Source: Rodentibacter abscessus (GTDB lineage: Bacteria > Pseudomonadota > Gammaproteobacteria > Enterobacterales > Pasteurellaceae). Taken from it: DNA of 64,000 bases. The notes beneath the pieces were generated by a model that was not told the DNA's origin, did not search any database, and was given only the letters and a program-made list of their open reading frames with translations. The stretch is taken from positions 1,922,001-1,986,000 of the forward strand of contig NZ_AP038785.1 in the NCBI RefSeq assembly GCF_047160095.1, written 5' to 3'. Of the stretch, positions 9,477-17,997 are shown in pieces (positions within the stretch are counted from its first letter, which is position 1; each line of letters opens with the position of its first letter). The position numbers and the translations under genes are program-made.

Positions 9477-9482
9477 ATTATA
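9477..9482 (-). promoter_or_regulatory. Predicted -10 element of adhE
   Basis: On the minus strand TATAAT lies at 9482-9477, about 40 bp before the adhE ATG. The matching -35 position would fall inside the CRP-like palindrome at 9495-9510. Confidence 0.4.
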
Positions 9483-9494
9483 CGCTTGTCATTT

Positions 9495-9510
9495 TGTGAT
9501 CTCGATCACA
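9495..9510. promoter_or_regulatory. CRP binding site (perfect consensus)
   Basis: TGTGATCTCGATCACA is an exact match to the CRP consensus TGTGA-N6-TCACA and is fully palindromic. It lies between adhE (minus) and satP (plus). Relative to the adhE -10 it would cover the -35, suggesting repression or replacement of the -35. It could equally activate satP, which is CRP-dependent in E. coli. Confidence 0.8.
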
Positions 9511-9533
9511 TTTAAGAGCTATTTAAGTGAAAG

Positions 9534-9547
9534 CTGATCCTGATCAA
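9534..9547. promoter_or_regulatory. FNR-like site
   Basis: CTGATCCTGATCAA matches the FNR consensus TTGAT-N4-ATCAA with one mismatch. Its centre is about 70 bp upstream of the inferred adhE transcription start, compatible with class I activation under anaerobiosis. Confidence 0.6.
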
Positions 9548-9651
9548 ATAACCTAAAAGAGGTAAAAAATTTTACTTTTCAACGCTTTATTTCTAATAAG
9601 GTTTTCGCCATAATAGCGAGCTTTGATATACACGTTTTATAAGGAAATTTT

Positions 9652-10215
9652 ATGTCGGCAAAAGACGGTTTAGCTAATCCGGGTCCTTTGGGTTTATGCG
9701 GGTTTGCTTTAACTACTTGGTTATTATGTTTAATTAATGCGGGCGTATTTGATACATCAAATCTTGGTTTGGTATTAGGTATGGCGTTTGCATTCGGTGG
9801 TACTGCGCAGATGATCGCCGGTATGTTTGAGTTTAAAAAAGGTAATACCTTTGGTTTTACTGCCTTTATTAGCTATGGTGCATTTTGGTGGTCATGGGCG
9901 TTATTTGTGGCGTTTTTTAAAGGCGAGACCTCTCCGGTATTTGTCGCTTGGTATTTGGCTTGTTGGGGAACTTTCACTCTAATGATGTTCCTTGCAACTT
10001 TCCCTAAACCAAAAGCATTACAAGCAATTTTCTTTTTCTTAACCCTCACTTTCTACGCTTTAGCAATAGGCGATGCCACAGGCAATCATAGCATTGTGAA
10101 TATTGGCGGCTATCTGGGTTTAATTACCGCATTGTGTGCCTTTTATCTTGCCGCCGCTGAGATTTTAAACGAATCTTACGGACGCACGGTATTGCCGATT
10201 GGCGAGAAGAAGTAA
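9652..10215 (+). CDS. satP: SatP/YaaH acetate-succinate uptake transporter
   Basis: 187-aa inner-membrane protein of the GPR1/FUN34/YaaH family with six predicted spans. The family signature NPGPLGL is at residues 9-15. In E. coli SatP imports acetate and succinate with protons. Its pairing with adhE puts acetate uptake next to acetyl-CoA reduction. A clear AAGGAAATTTT ribosome site precedes the ATG. Confidence 0.92.
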   Translation: MSAKDGLANPGPLGLCGFALTTWLLCLINAGVFDTSNLGLVLGMAFAFGGTAQMIAGMFEFKKGNTFGFTAFISYGAFWWSWALFVAFFKGETSPVFVAWYLACWGTFTLMMFLATFPKPKALQAIFFFLTLTFYALAIGDATGNHSIVNIGGYLGLITALCAFYLAAAEILNESYGRTVLPIGEKK

Positions 10216-10231
10216 TAATGTATTCTTGATG

Positions 10232-10262
10232 AAAATAAGGTCTGTTTTACAGACCTTATTTT
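10232..10262 (+). terminator. Intrinsic terminator of satP
   Basis: AAAATAAGGTCTG (10232-10244) pairs with CAGACCTTATTTT (10250-10262), followed by further T residues. Confidence 0.9.
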
Positions 10263-10331
10263 TTGCTAAACCGAATTTATCCGATGCAGTAAAAGTGCGG
10301 TCATTTTTGAAGGTATTTTTAGTGGCAAATT

Positions 10332-10378
10332 AAAAGCGTCTAACTTTTTTGAAATTATCTTTAAAGTTAGACGCTTTT
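10332..10378. terminator. Bidirectional terminator between satP and the PTS gene
   Basis: AAAAGCGTCTAACTTT (10332-10347) is perfectly complementary to AAAGTTAGACGCTTTT (10363-10378), with A/T tails on both sides. It lies between convergent genes and probably ends the EIICB transcript. Confidence 0.88.
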
Positions 10379-10403
10379 TATTTAGAAATTTTGAGGTGTT
10401 AAT

Positions 10404-11897
10404 TTAATCTTCTTTCCCCAAAATTTGGTTAATTTCGCTTTTATACAGTACGGCTTTTGCACCGAAGATAGCCTGTACGCCACCGCCGACTTCTAGCACT
10501 TCAATAGCGCCAAGAGCTTTGAGTTGGGGTTTGTTTACTGCGCTGACATTTTTCACCGCAACACGTAAACGCGTGATACAGGCATCGACATTTTCAATGT
10601 TATCGGCACCGCCTAAGTATTCAATGATTTTATGCGAATTTTCCGTTAAAGAGGAAGTTTGTAGTTCGCCGGTTTCTTCCGTTTCTTCTGCCCGTCCCGG
10701 TGTCATCACATTAAATTTGGTAATGAAAAAACGGAACGAGAAATAATACAGTAATGCCCAGCCGAATCCCACAATAACGGCCCTAACCCAATGGGTGTTT
10801 TCATTGCCTTGTAAAATCCCGAATAGTAGAAAATCGATAAACCCACCTGAGAACGTATTACCGATAGAAATATTCAGTAAGTCGGCAATATAAAAAGACA
10901 CGCCGTCTAAAAATGCGTGGAAGACATAAAGCCAAGGTGCAACAAATAAGAACATAAATTCGATCGGCTCGGTAATTCCGGTAATAAAGGAGGTTAAAGC
11001 AGCCCCTAAAAATAATCCGCCTAGTTTAGCACGGCGTTTTTTCGGTACGCAATGATACATTGCTAAACACGCCGCCGGAAGACCGAACATCATGGTGTCA
11101 AAACGTCCGGCAAAAAAGCGTGTTCCTTCGGTAAAGAGCCCTTGATGAGCGGGATCGGCAAGTTGAGCAAAAAAGATTTTTTGTGCGCCGACAATCAGTT
11201 CCCCGTTTACGACTTCTGTGCCGCCAAGTTCCGTGTACCAAAATAGCGGATAAATCATATGGTGTAATCCGACTGCACCACTTAATCTCATTAAAAAACC
11301 ATAGAAAAACGTCCCGATCTCTCCCATTTTGGCAATATTTTCACCGGCACTGACAAGCCAATTTTGAAAAGTCGGCCAAATTAAAAAGAAGATAAATCCA
11401 ACAAAGATCGCAGTAAATGCTGTCACGATAGGCACGAAACGCGAACCGCCAAAAAAGCCGAGAATTTGGGGTAATTGAATATTGTGATAACGATTATGTA
11501 GTTTTACGGTGATAAGCCCCATAACGAGAGAACCAATCACGCCGGTATCAATGCTTTTCGTTTCCGGTGAAAAAAGCGGAATTAATGCAGCAATTGTGCC
11601 GGTCATAATGAGATAGCCGACTACTGCAGCTAAAGCCGCAACGCCTTTATCACGTTTAGCAAGCCCGATTCCTAATCCAATGCAGAGAAATAAGGATAAA
11701 TTGCTGAATACTATCGCACCTGCCGCCGACATAATTTGAAAAACACCTTGCAAAATAGGGGGATTTAGCATGGGGTAGGCAGAGATTGTTGCCTGATTGG
11801 AAAGTGCCCCTCCAATACCCAGCAATAAACCTGCTGCAGGTAAAATGGCAATGGGCAGCATAAAGGCTTTACCAATTTGTTGAAGTTGTTTAAACAT
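10404..11897 (-). CDS. PTS glucose/maltose-type transporter, EIICB fusion
   Basis: 497-aa sugar phosphotransferase permease. The EIIC membrane domain (about 1-390) includes the substrate-channel signature GITEPIEF. The EIIB domain (about 415-490) has the phosphorylated cysteine C440 in NVDACITRLR. There is no EIIA domain, so a separate Crr-like EIIA is required. The family covers glucose, maltose and N-acetylglucosamine carriers, and I cannot assign the sugar. It lies beside the hexuronate genes but is separated from uxuA by a terminator, so it is probably its own unit. Confidence 0.85.
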   Translation of the reverse strand: MFKQLQQIGKAFMLPIAILPAAGLLLGIGGALSNQATISAYPMLNPPILQGVFQIMSAAGAIVFSNLSLFLCIGLGIGLAKRDKGVAALAAVVGYLIMTGTIAALIPLFSPETKSIDTGVIGSLVMGLITVKLHNRYHNIQLPQILGFFGGSRFVPIVTAFTAIFVGFIFFLIWPTFQNWLVSAGENIAKMGEIGTFFYGFLMRLSGAVGLHHMIYPLFWYTELGGTEVVNGELIVGAQKIFFAQLADPAHQGLFTEGTRFFAGRFDTMMFGLPAACLAMYHCVPKKRRAKLGGLFLGAALTSFITGITEPIEFMFLFVAPWLYVFHAFLDGVSFYIADLLNISIGNTFSGGFIDFLLFGILQGNENTHWVRAVIVGFGWALLYYFSFRFFITKFNVMTPGRAEETEETGELQTSSLTENSHKIIEYLGGADNIENVDACITRLRVAVKNVSAVNKPQLKALGAIEVLEVGGGVQAIFGAKAVLYKSEINQILGKED

Positions 11898-11961
11898 AAT
11901 TCTCCTCTAGATCTTATTTTTTTACTCTAAGGAAGTTTACGGGATAAATTTGAAATAAAAA

Positions 11962-11996
11962 ACGAGATCTTTTTATTTTTGTGAAATAGATCTCGT
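11962..11996 (-). terminator. Intrinsic terminator of uxuA
   Basis: ACGAGATCT (11962-11970) pairs with AGATCTCGT (11988-11996). On the minus strand it is followed by TTTTTTATTTC, so it ends the uxuR-uxuA transcript before the PTS gene. Confidence 0.82.
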
Positions 11997-12019
11997 AAAA
12001 GTTTTAATAATTGAAGTTT

Positions 12020-13201
12020 TTATTCAAAATAAACACGTTTAATCGCCAACTCTAACCCGCGGAATTCAGCTAAGCCTTTCAAGCGACCAATAGCCGAATA
12101 ACCCGGGTTGGTTTTTTTGTGGAGGTCGTCCAGCATTTGGTGGCCGTGGTCAGGGCGCATTGGGATTTCTTTCATATCGCCATTGGATCTGCGCTGATAT
12201 TCTTCGGTAAGAATGGCTTTCACTACACCGAACATATCCACATCACCCGCTAAATGATCGGCTTCGTGGAAACTAAGCGGATTTTCTTCCCGTTGGGTCG
12301 AACGTAAGTGAGCAAAATAAATTCGATCAGCAAATTCCGTAGCCATTGCAATTAAATCATTGTCAGCCCTAACCCCATAAGAACCTGTGCAAAATGTAAA
12401 TCCATTTGCAGGAAGTGGTTGTGTTTTTACATACCAGCGCATATCTTCAATCGTGGAAACAATGCGAGGTAAACCTAAAATCGGACGAGGCGGATCGTCA
12501 GGATGAACCGCCATTTTAATGCCGACTTCTTGAGCAACAGGAATAATCTCATTTAAAAAATAAGCCAAATGTTCACGGAATTTATCAGGTGTGATGTCTT
12601 GATAGCGGTCTAATTGTGCTTGAAATTCGGCTAATGTATAGCCCTCTTCCGCCCCCGGTAATCCTGCAATAATATTACGAGTGAGTTGCTCAATGTCGGC
12701 TTCGGTCATTTTATCAAAATAAGCTTGAGCTTGAAGGCGTTCATCTTCCGTATAACTTTGTTCGGCATTTGGGCGTTTTAAAATATGCAATTCAAATGCC
12801 GCAAAAGCAATATGATCAAAACGCAGCGCTTTAGATCCATCGGGCATCTCAAAAGCCAGATCGGTTCTCGTCCAATCCAATACAGGCATAAAGTTATAAC
12901 AGACGGTTTTTATACCGCACTTTGCCAAATTGCGTAGGGTTTGTTTGTAATTATCAATCCAAGTTTGAAAATTACCCGTCTGTGTTTTGATTTCTTCGTG
13001 TACCGGCACACTTTCTACTACAGACCACACTAAGCCTGCCTGCTCAATCACCGCTTTACGTTCTTCTATCTCTTCCACCGACCACACTTGCCCGTTTGGG
13101 ATATGATGAAGTGCGCTAACGATACCTGTTGCCCCTGCTTGACGCACATCAGACAAAGACACCGGATCTTTCGGTCCATACCAACGCCACGTTTGTTCCA
13201 T
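12020..13201 (-). CDS. uxuA: UxuA, D-mannonate dehydratase
   Basis: 393-aa enzyme that dehydrates D-mannonate to 2-keto-3-deoxygluconate (KDG) in glucuronate breakdown. The length equals the E. coli protein. Recognisable segments include WRWYGPKDPVSL, KMAVHPDDPPRPILGLPRI (metal-binding His/Asp), FCTGSYG and the C-terminal RPDHGHQ. KDG is then handled by kdgK and eda, encoded on the other side of the module. It lies 29 bp after uxuR on the same strand and ends at a clear terminator. Confidence 0.96.
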   Translation of the reverse strand: MEQTWRWYGPKDPVSLSDVRQAGATGIVSALHHIPNGQVWSVEEIEERKAVIEQAGLVWSVVESVPVHEEIKTQTGNFQTWIDNYKQTLRNLAKCGIKTVCYNFMPVLDWTRTDLAFEMPDGSKALRFDHIAFAAFELHILKRPNAEQSYTEDERLQAQAYFDKMTEADIEQLTRNIIAGLPGAEEGYTLAEFQAQLDRYQDITPDKFREHLAYFLNEIIPVAQEVGIKMAVHPDDPPRPILGLPRIVSTIEDMRWYVKTQPLPANGFTFCTGSYGVRADNDLIAMATEFADRIYFAHLRSTQREENPLSFHEADHLAGDVDMFGVVKAILTEEYQRRSNGDMKEIPMRPDHGHQMLDDLHKKTNPGYSAIGRLKGLAEFRGLELAIKRVYFE

Positions 13202-13230
13202 TGTTTTTCTCCTAGTTATATAGTAAGTAC

Positions 13231-13977
13231 TTAGATACCTACTGCAACTGGATTAACATTGAATAGGTATCCATCAAATTCAGGATCTTCTACATCTGAA
13301 AGTTCAAATAATTTTACTTTGACATTTTCAAGATGTTGCCACATTGCTTTTTTTGCTAATGATGGGCTTTTCTTTTGGATTGCAACTAAAATGTTTTCAT
13401 GATCTTCAATCCACAGATGATGTAAATCTTTTTGCAAAATTCGTGAGTGTAACTGATTCCACATCGGGTTATTAAAACGATATTGCCAAAGTTGTTGCTG
13501 TAGTTTGATTAACACATCATTTTGAGTGATTTCCGCAATAGCTAAATGAAACTCTTCATCTGCTGTATAATCATCTAAATCTTTTTCTAATAAAACTTTT
13601 TCTTTTTCTAGAATCTCTTTTAAACGAGAAATATCTCTTTTATTCGCTTGTTTAGCAGCAAACTCTACAATACTACTTTCCAATAGTTGGCGAGCTTGTA
13701 GTAGCTCAAATGGACCTACATCTGGTAAATTTTTTTCTTGAAATTGGTATTTCAAATTCTGTGGTGTATTTTTGACATACACTCCTGAGCCTTTTTTTAC
13801 TTCTACTAATTGCTCTACTTCAAGCATTACCATTGCTTCACGAACTATGGTTCTACTTACCCCTAATTTCTCGGAGATCTCTCGCTCTGTGGGTAATCTA
13901 TCTCCCACTTTGTAGATATTTTGTTCAATATCTTTTTTAAGCTGATTGCCAATTTTGATATAAGTTCTATGTAACAT
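13231..13977 (-). CDS. uxuR: UxuR, GntR/FadR-family hexuronate regulator
   Basis: 248-aa repressor. The N-terminal GntR winged helix (about 10-70, with LPTEREISEKLGVSRTIVRE) is followed by an FCD effector domain rich in His and Glu. By position and family it corresponds to UxuR, which in E. coli responds to fructuronate or mannonate. It forms a probable operon with uxuA and is divergent from the transport/catabolic operon. Two UxuR-type palindromes lie in the intergenic region. The gene is AT-rich and carries no uptake sequence. Confidence 0.9.
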   Translation of the reverse strand: MLHRTYIKIGNQLKKDIEQNIYKVGDRLPTEREISEKLGVSRTIVREAMVMLEVEQLVEVKKGSGVYVKNTPQNLKYQFQEKNLPDVGPFELLQARQLLESSIVEFAAKQANKRDISRLKEILEKEKVLLEKDLDDYTADEEFHLAIAEITQNDVLIKLQQQLWQYRFNNPMWNQLHSRILQKDLHHLWIEDHENILVAIQKKSPSLAKKAMWQHLENVKVKLFELSDVEDPEFDGYLFNVNPVAVGI

Positions 13978-14005
13978 TATTCATTATCCATATTTTTAAA
14001 CAGAA

Positions 14006-14017
14006 TTGGAATACCAG
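14006..14017. promoter_or_regulatory. UxuR operator-like site 1
   Basis: TTGGAATACCAG matches the TTGGTATACCAA palindrome at 10 of 12 positions. Its centre is exactly 50 bp from the perfect site at 14056, about five helical turns. Confidence 0.6.
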
Positions 14018-14028
14018 TTTGCAAGTTT

Positions 14029-14044
14029 TGTGATCTATATCTCA
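14029..14044. promoter_or_regulatory. CRP-like site in the uxuR divergent region
   Basis: TGTGATCTATATCTCA matches TGTGA-N6-TCACA with a single mismatch. If the -10 of the plus-strand operon is TAGAAT at 14085-14090, the site is centred near -60, the usual class I activation position. Confidence 0.65.
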
Positions 14045-14055
14045 AAAATGAAATT

Positions 14056-14067
14056 TTGGTATACCAA
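14056..14067. promoter_or_regulatory. UxuR operator (perfect palindrome)
   Basis: TTGGTATACCAA is a perfect 12-bp palindrome of the ExuR/UxuR operator type. It overlaps the expected -35 of the plus-strand promoter (-10 TAGAAT, 14085-14090), so bound repressor would block RNA polymerase. Confidence 0.8.
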
Positions 14068-14143
14068 TATGCTTTTTGTTGTTCTAGAATGATAACGTAT
14101 AGAGATTAAAGTGTCGATTATTTAAAACTGTATAGGAGAATAT

Positions 14144-15172
14144 ATGAGCCATTCAATCCGCTCGGTCTGTTTACAAGAACCGAAAAAAGTAGAAATTAAA
14201 CAAGTTCCTTATCCTACAAAAAATAGGGATGAAGTATTGATAAAAATAGAATCAATGGGTATTTGTGGATCCGATATTGGGGCGTATCGTGGTACAAATC
14301 CATTAGTCACCTACCCTAGAATATTGGGGCACGAGCTAATAGGTATTGTTATTGAAAGTGGAATTGGTATGCCTAAAGATATTAATGTGGGAGATCGTGT
14401 TGTCATTGAACCTTATGTTTATTGTAATAACTGCTATCCTTGCTCTATAGGTCGAACAAATTGCTGTGAAAATTTAAAAGTATTGGGTGTACATATTGAT
14501 GGAGGCATGCAAGAGATCATAACTCACCCCGCTCATTTGATTACCAAAGTACCAGGTAATCTACCAATTGAACAATTAGTGTTAGCAGAACCCCTTACTA
14601 TTTCTTTACATGCTATTCACCGTACAAAAGTTAAGGTAGGGGAATTTGTCACGATTATAGGTGCAGGAGCTATTGGTTTAATGGCTGCACTAGTAGCACA
14701 AGCTTATGGAGCTACACCAATTTTAGTCGATATCTTAGATGAGCGTTTGGATTATGCCCTCAAGATTGGTATTCCATATATTATTAATCCTACTAAGCAG
14801 AATGATATTGAAGCTATCAAAGAAATTACTAACGGACGTATGTCAGAGGTAGTCATTGAAGCATCAGGAGCAAATAGTGCGGTCAAAAATACACTTAAAT
14901 ATACATCTTTCGCCGGTAGGGTTGCTTTGACTGGTTGGCCGAAAGCAGAAACTCCATTACCAACTAATTTGATTACTTTTAAGGAATTAAATATTTATGG
15001 TTCTAGAACTAGTAAAGGAGAGTTTAAAGAAGCTCTTGAATTATTATCCAATGGGAAAATTAATCCTAATCATATTATTAGTAAAATAATTAAATTTGAG
15101 CAGTTACCTGAGTTTATTAGGAAGCAATCTGAAAATCCTGAGCAGTTTCTGAAAATTAATGCTATTTTCTAA
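14144..15172 (+). CDS. Zinc-dependent alcohol/polyol dehydrogenase (RspB/LgoD type)
   Basis: 342-aa medium-chain dehydrogenase. It has catalytic zinc ligands in GICGSD and GHE, a four-cysteine structural zinc loop (CNNCYPCSIGRTNCC, about residues 94-108) and a GAGAIG nucleotide-binding motif (about 171-176). Position and family match H. influenzae HI0053. It may oxidise a sugar acid such as L-galactonate or L-gulonate to a keto-acid feeding this pathway, as LgoD does, but the substrate is inference. It is the first gene of the TRAP operon, with AGGAG before the ATG. Confidence 0.82.
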   Translation: MSHSIRSVCLQEPKKVEIKQVPYPTKNRDEVLIKIESMGICGSDIGAYRGTNPLVTYPRILGHELIGIVIESGIGMPKDINVGDRVVIEPYVYCNNCYPCSIGRTNCCENLKVLGVHIDGGMQEIITHPAHLITKVPGNLPIEQLVLAEPLTISLHAIHRTKVKVGEFVTIIGAGAIGLMAALVAQAYGATPILVDILDERLDYALKIGIPYIINPTKQNDIEAIKEITNGRMSEVVIEASGANSAVKNTLKYTSFAGRVALTGWPKAETPLPTNLITFKELNIYGSRTSKGEFKEALELLSNGKINPNHIISKIIKFEQLPEFIRKQSENPEQFLKINAIF

Positions 15173-15197
15173 CTTAATTCACCAATAAGGAGTTTTT

Positions 15198-16184
15198 ATG
15201 AAAACACTAAAATTTATTGTCCAATTTGGTTTGGCCACATCAATTTTATTTAGTGGTATGGCTATGGCAAAAACTATTATTAAATTAGGTCATTATAATG
15301 CTGATACGCATCCGTCTAATATTGCGTTAAAAGAGTACTTCAAGAAAACTATTGAAGAAAAAACGAATGGTCGTTATGAAATTCGCATTTATCCAAATAA
15401 TCAGTTAGGTGGTGAAGATCAAATTGTGAATGGATTACGTAACGGTACGATTGAAGCAGGAATTACAGGGTTGTTATTACAAAATGTTGATCCGATCTTT
15501 GGTGTATGGGAGTGGCCGTATTTATTTAAAGATAATCAAGAAGCAAAAAAAGTATTAGAGTCGCCAATAGCACAAGAAGTAGGCGATAAAATGCAGAATT
15601 ACGGTATTAAGTTGCTGGCTTATGGAATGAATGGTTTTCGCGTAATTTCATCTAATAAAAAATTAGAGAAATTCGATGATTTCAAAGGGTTGCGTTTACG
15701 TGTTCCACTTAATTCTTTGTTTGTTGATTGGGCAAAAGCAATGCATATTAATCCACAGAGCATGCCACTCAGTGAAGTCTTTACCGCTTTGGAACAGAAA
15801 GTAATTGATGGGCAAGAAAATCCATATTCACTAATTAAAGATTCCGGTTTATATGAAGTACAGAAATACGTTATTGAAACTAACCATATTTTTTCACCAG
15901 GTCTATTACAAATTAGTTTAAAAACGTGGAATAAAATGTCAAAAGAAGATCAATCGATCTTTGAAGAAGCAGCAAAACTCTATCAAGAAAAAGAGTGGGA
16001 ACTGGCGATTGAGGCAGAGCAAAATGTAAAAAAATTCTTCTCAGAAAATGGAAAAGAAGTCATCATTCCCGATACTCAATTTAAAGTAGAAATGTTAAAT
16101 GCATCTAAAGAATTGTATGACAATTTCTACCAAAAATATGATTGGTCTAAAGATTTAATCGAAAAAATTAATGCAGCTAAGTAA
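15198..16184 (+). CDS. TRAP transporter solute-binding protein (DctP family)
   Basis: 328-aa periplasmic binding protein. The signal peptide is residues 1-24 (cleavage after MAMA). The mature protein has the DctP fold, with GLRLRVP at 164-170, whose R168 corresponds to the arginine that binds the carboxylate of the ligand. It delivers a sugar acid to the DctQM membrane partners encoded immediately downstream. The surrounding uxuA, kdgK and eda genes point to a hexuronate or aldonate ligand. It is the orthologue by position of HI0052. Confidence 0.9.
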   Translation: MKTLKFIVQFGLATSILFSGMAMAKTIIKLGHYNADTHPSNIALKEYFKKTIEEKTNGRYEIRIYPNNQLGGEDQIVNGLRNGTIEAGITGLLLQNVDPIFGVWEWPYLFKDNQEAKKVLESPIAQEVGDKMQNYGIKLLAYGMNGFRVISSNKKLEKFDDFKGLRLRVPLNSLFVDWAKAMHINPQSMPLSEVFTALEQKVIDGQENPYSLIKDSGLYEVQKYVIETNHIFSPGLLQISLKTWNKMSKEDQSIFEEAAKLYQEKEWELAIEAEQNVKKFFSENGKEVIIPDTQFKVEMLNASKELYDNFYQKYDWSKDLIEKINAAK

Positions 16185-16233
16185 TTATTAAATACTATGC
16201 TGCTTCTAGGTGGCATAGTATTAAGGAGAATAT

Positions 16234-16710
16234 ATGAAAATAGATCACTATTTAGATAATACATTAAAGATACTGGCAATTATTGCATTACTTTTAATGG
16301 TTAGTCTGGTGTTCTTTAATGCATTATTACGCTATTTTTTTGATTCAGGTATTGCGTGGTCAGAAGAATTGGCGAGAATTTGTTTTGTATACATGATTTT
16401 TCTTGGCATTGTATTAGTAGCAAAAGAGAAAGGGCATTTAACTGTTGATATTTTAATTTCTACACTTCCCCATAAGCTCCAACTAGCTTGCCTAATTATT
16501 TCTGATTTGCTCATTCTACTTGCCATGTCTTTTATTACTATCGGTGCTTATCAATTGATGTTATTGACTTTCTATCAAAAAATGCCAGCAACAGGCATAT
16601 CATCAGCATTTTTATACATTGCAGCAATTATCTCCTCACTTTCTTATTTTGGGATTGTAATGGTTAGTTTAATTAAACATATAAAATATAGTTTTTCGAA
16701 AGGAGCGTAA
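16234..16710 (+). CDS. TRAP transporter small membrane subunit (DctQ family)
   Basis: 158-aa inner-membrane protein with four predicted spans, the standard size and topology of DctQ. It contains the family segment GIAWSEELARICFVYMIFLG. It pairs with the large subunit, which starts one base after its stop codon, and lies 49 bp after the binding-protein gene. It couples binding-protein docking to sodium-driven uptake. The base composition is low in G+C, like its operon neighbours. Confidence 0.92.
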   Translation: MKIDHYLDNTLKILAIIALLLMVSLVFFNALLRYFFDSGIAWSEELARICFVYMIFLGIVLVAKEKGHLTVDILISTLPHKLQLACLIISDLLILLAMSFITIGAYQLMLLTFYQKMPATGISSAFLYIAAIISSLSYFGIVMVSLIKHIKYSFSKGA

Positions 16711-16711
16711 A

Positions 16712-17983
16712 ATGTTGTGGTTATTTTTAGGAAGTTTATTCTTACTACTCTTTCTTGGTGTACCTGTTGCACTGTCTATGTTGCTTAGTGCTAGTTTTAT
16801 GCTTTTTCAACTGGATATGTTTGATACTCAATTGATTACAGAAAACTTTGTAATGGGTACAAACAATTTTCCATTAATGGCTATACCATTTTTTATGCTA
16901 ACGGGCGAGATAATGAAACATGGTGGTATTTCCGAACGAATTATCAATTTTGCGATGAGTATGGTTGGACATATTAAAGGAGGGCTAGGTTATGTAGCGA
17001 TTATCTCAGGTTTAATTTTTGCTGGACTTTCTGGTTCGGCGGTAGCAGATACAGCGGCACTTGGTGCAATTTTAATTCCGATGATGGTTGCAAAAAAATA
17101 TGATTCCGCACGTTCAACAGGATTGCTTTGCTCAGCTGGGATTATTTCTGTCGTCATTCCTCCAAGTATTCCGATGATTGTTTATGGCATTACTGCCGGT
17201 GCATCGATCACAAAATTATTTATGGGAGGAACAGTTCCCGGATTATTAATGGTCGTTGGATTGTGGTTTATGTGGAAGCTTTTATATCGTAAGGAAAAGT
17301 TAACTATTGAAGAAAAACAAACAGGAAAACAACGTTGGTGTGCATTTAAACAAGCATTTTGGCCACTTTTATTACCCGTGATTATTATTGTAGGATTACG
17401 TGGTGGTATTTTTACTCCAACTGAAGCTGGTGTTGTAGCTGCTATTTATGCGGCAATTGTGAGTATTTTATATAGAGGACTAACTTGGAATACAGTTCAA
17501 GAAGTTTTTATCAATACAATCAAAACGACATCAATGGTAATGTTTGTTGCTGCAGCAGCTATGATTTCTGCTTTTGCAATTACCGTTGCTCAAATTCCAG
17601 CAGAATTGGTTGATGTAATTAAAGGGATCACCGATAGTCCAACAGTTTTAATGTTGATCTTAATGGTATTTTTCTTGCTGGTTGGGTGCGTTATGGATTT
17701 AATCCCCGCAGTATTAATTTTTGTTCCTGTATTATTACCAATTCTGAGAGCATATCATATCGATCCTGCTTACTTTGGCATTATGATGGTAATTAATTTA
17801 TCTATTGGTTTAATTACACCGCCTGTTGGTACAGTACTCTATGTAGGGTCTGGCATTTCTAAATTAGGTATCGGACAAATTTCTAAAGGAATTTTACCTT
17901 TCTTACTCGTATATTTTGCCATTCTATTCTTAATGGTATTTTTCCCTGATGTTGTAATTGTGCCAATGAACTGGCTGTCTTAA
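16712..17983 (+). CDS. TRAP transporter large permease (DctM family)
   Basis: 423-aa inner-membrane carrier with about 12 spans. DctM hallmarks are visible: PLMAIPFFMLTGEIM near the N-terminus, GLSGSAVADTAALG, CSAGIISVVIPPSIP and LITPPVGTVLYVG near the end. It forms the ion-coupled transport path of the DctPQM system. The start is set by a strong AAAGGAG just upstream. kdgK follows 14 bp after the stop codon, so uptake and catabolism share one transcript. Confidence 0.94.
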   Translation: MLWLFLGSLFLLLFLGVPVALSMLLSASFMLFQLDMFDTQLITENFVMGTNNFPLMAIPFFMLTGEIMKHGGISERIINFAMSMVGHIKGGLGYVAIISGLIFAGLSGSAVADTAALGAILIPMMVAKKYDSARSTGLLCSAGIISVVIPPSIPMIVYGITAGASITKLFMGGTVPGLLMVVGLWFMWKLLYRKEKLTIEEKQTGKQRWCAFKQAFWPLLLPVIIIVGLRGGIFTPTEAGVVAAIYAAIVSILYRGLTWNTVQEVFINTIKTTSMVMFVAAAAMISAFAITVAQIPAELVDVIKGITDSPTVLMLILMVFFLLVGCVMDLIPAVLIFVPVLLPILRAYHIDPAYFGIMMVINLSIGLITPPVGTVLYVGSGISKLGIGQISKGILPFLLVYFAILFLMVFFPDVVIVPMNWLS

Positions 17984-17997
17984 TGTAAGGAAACCCA

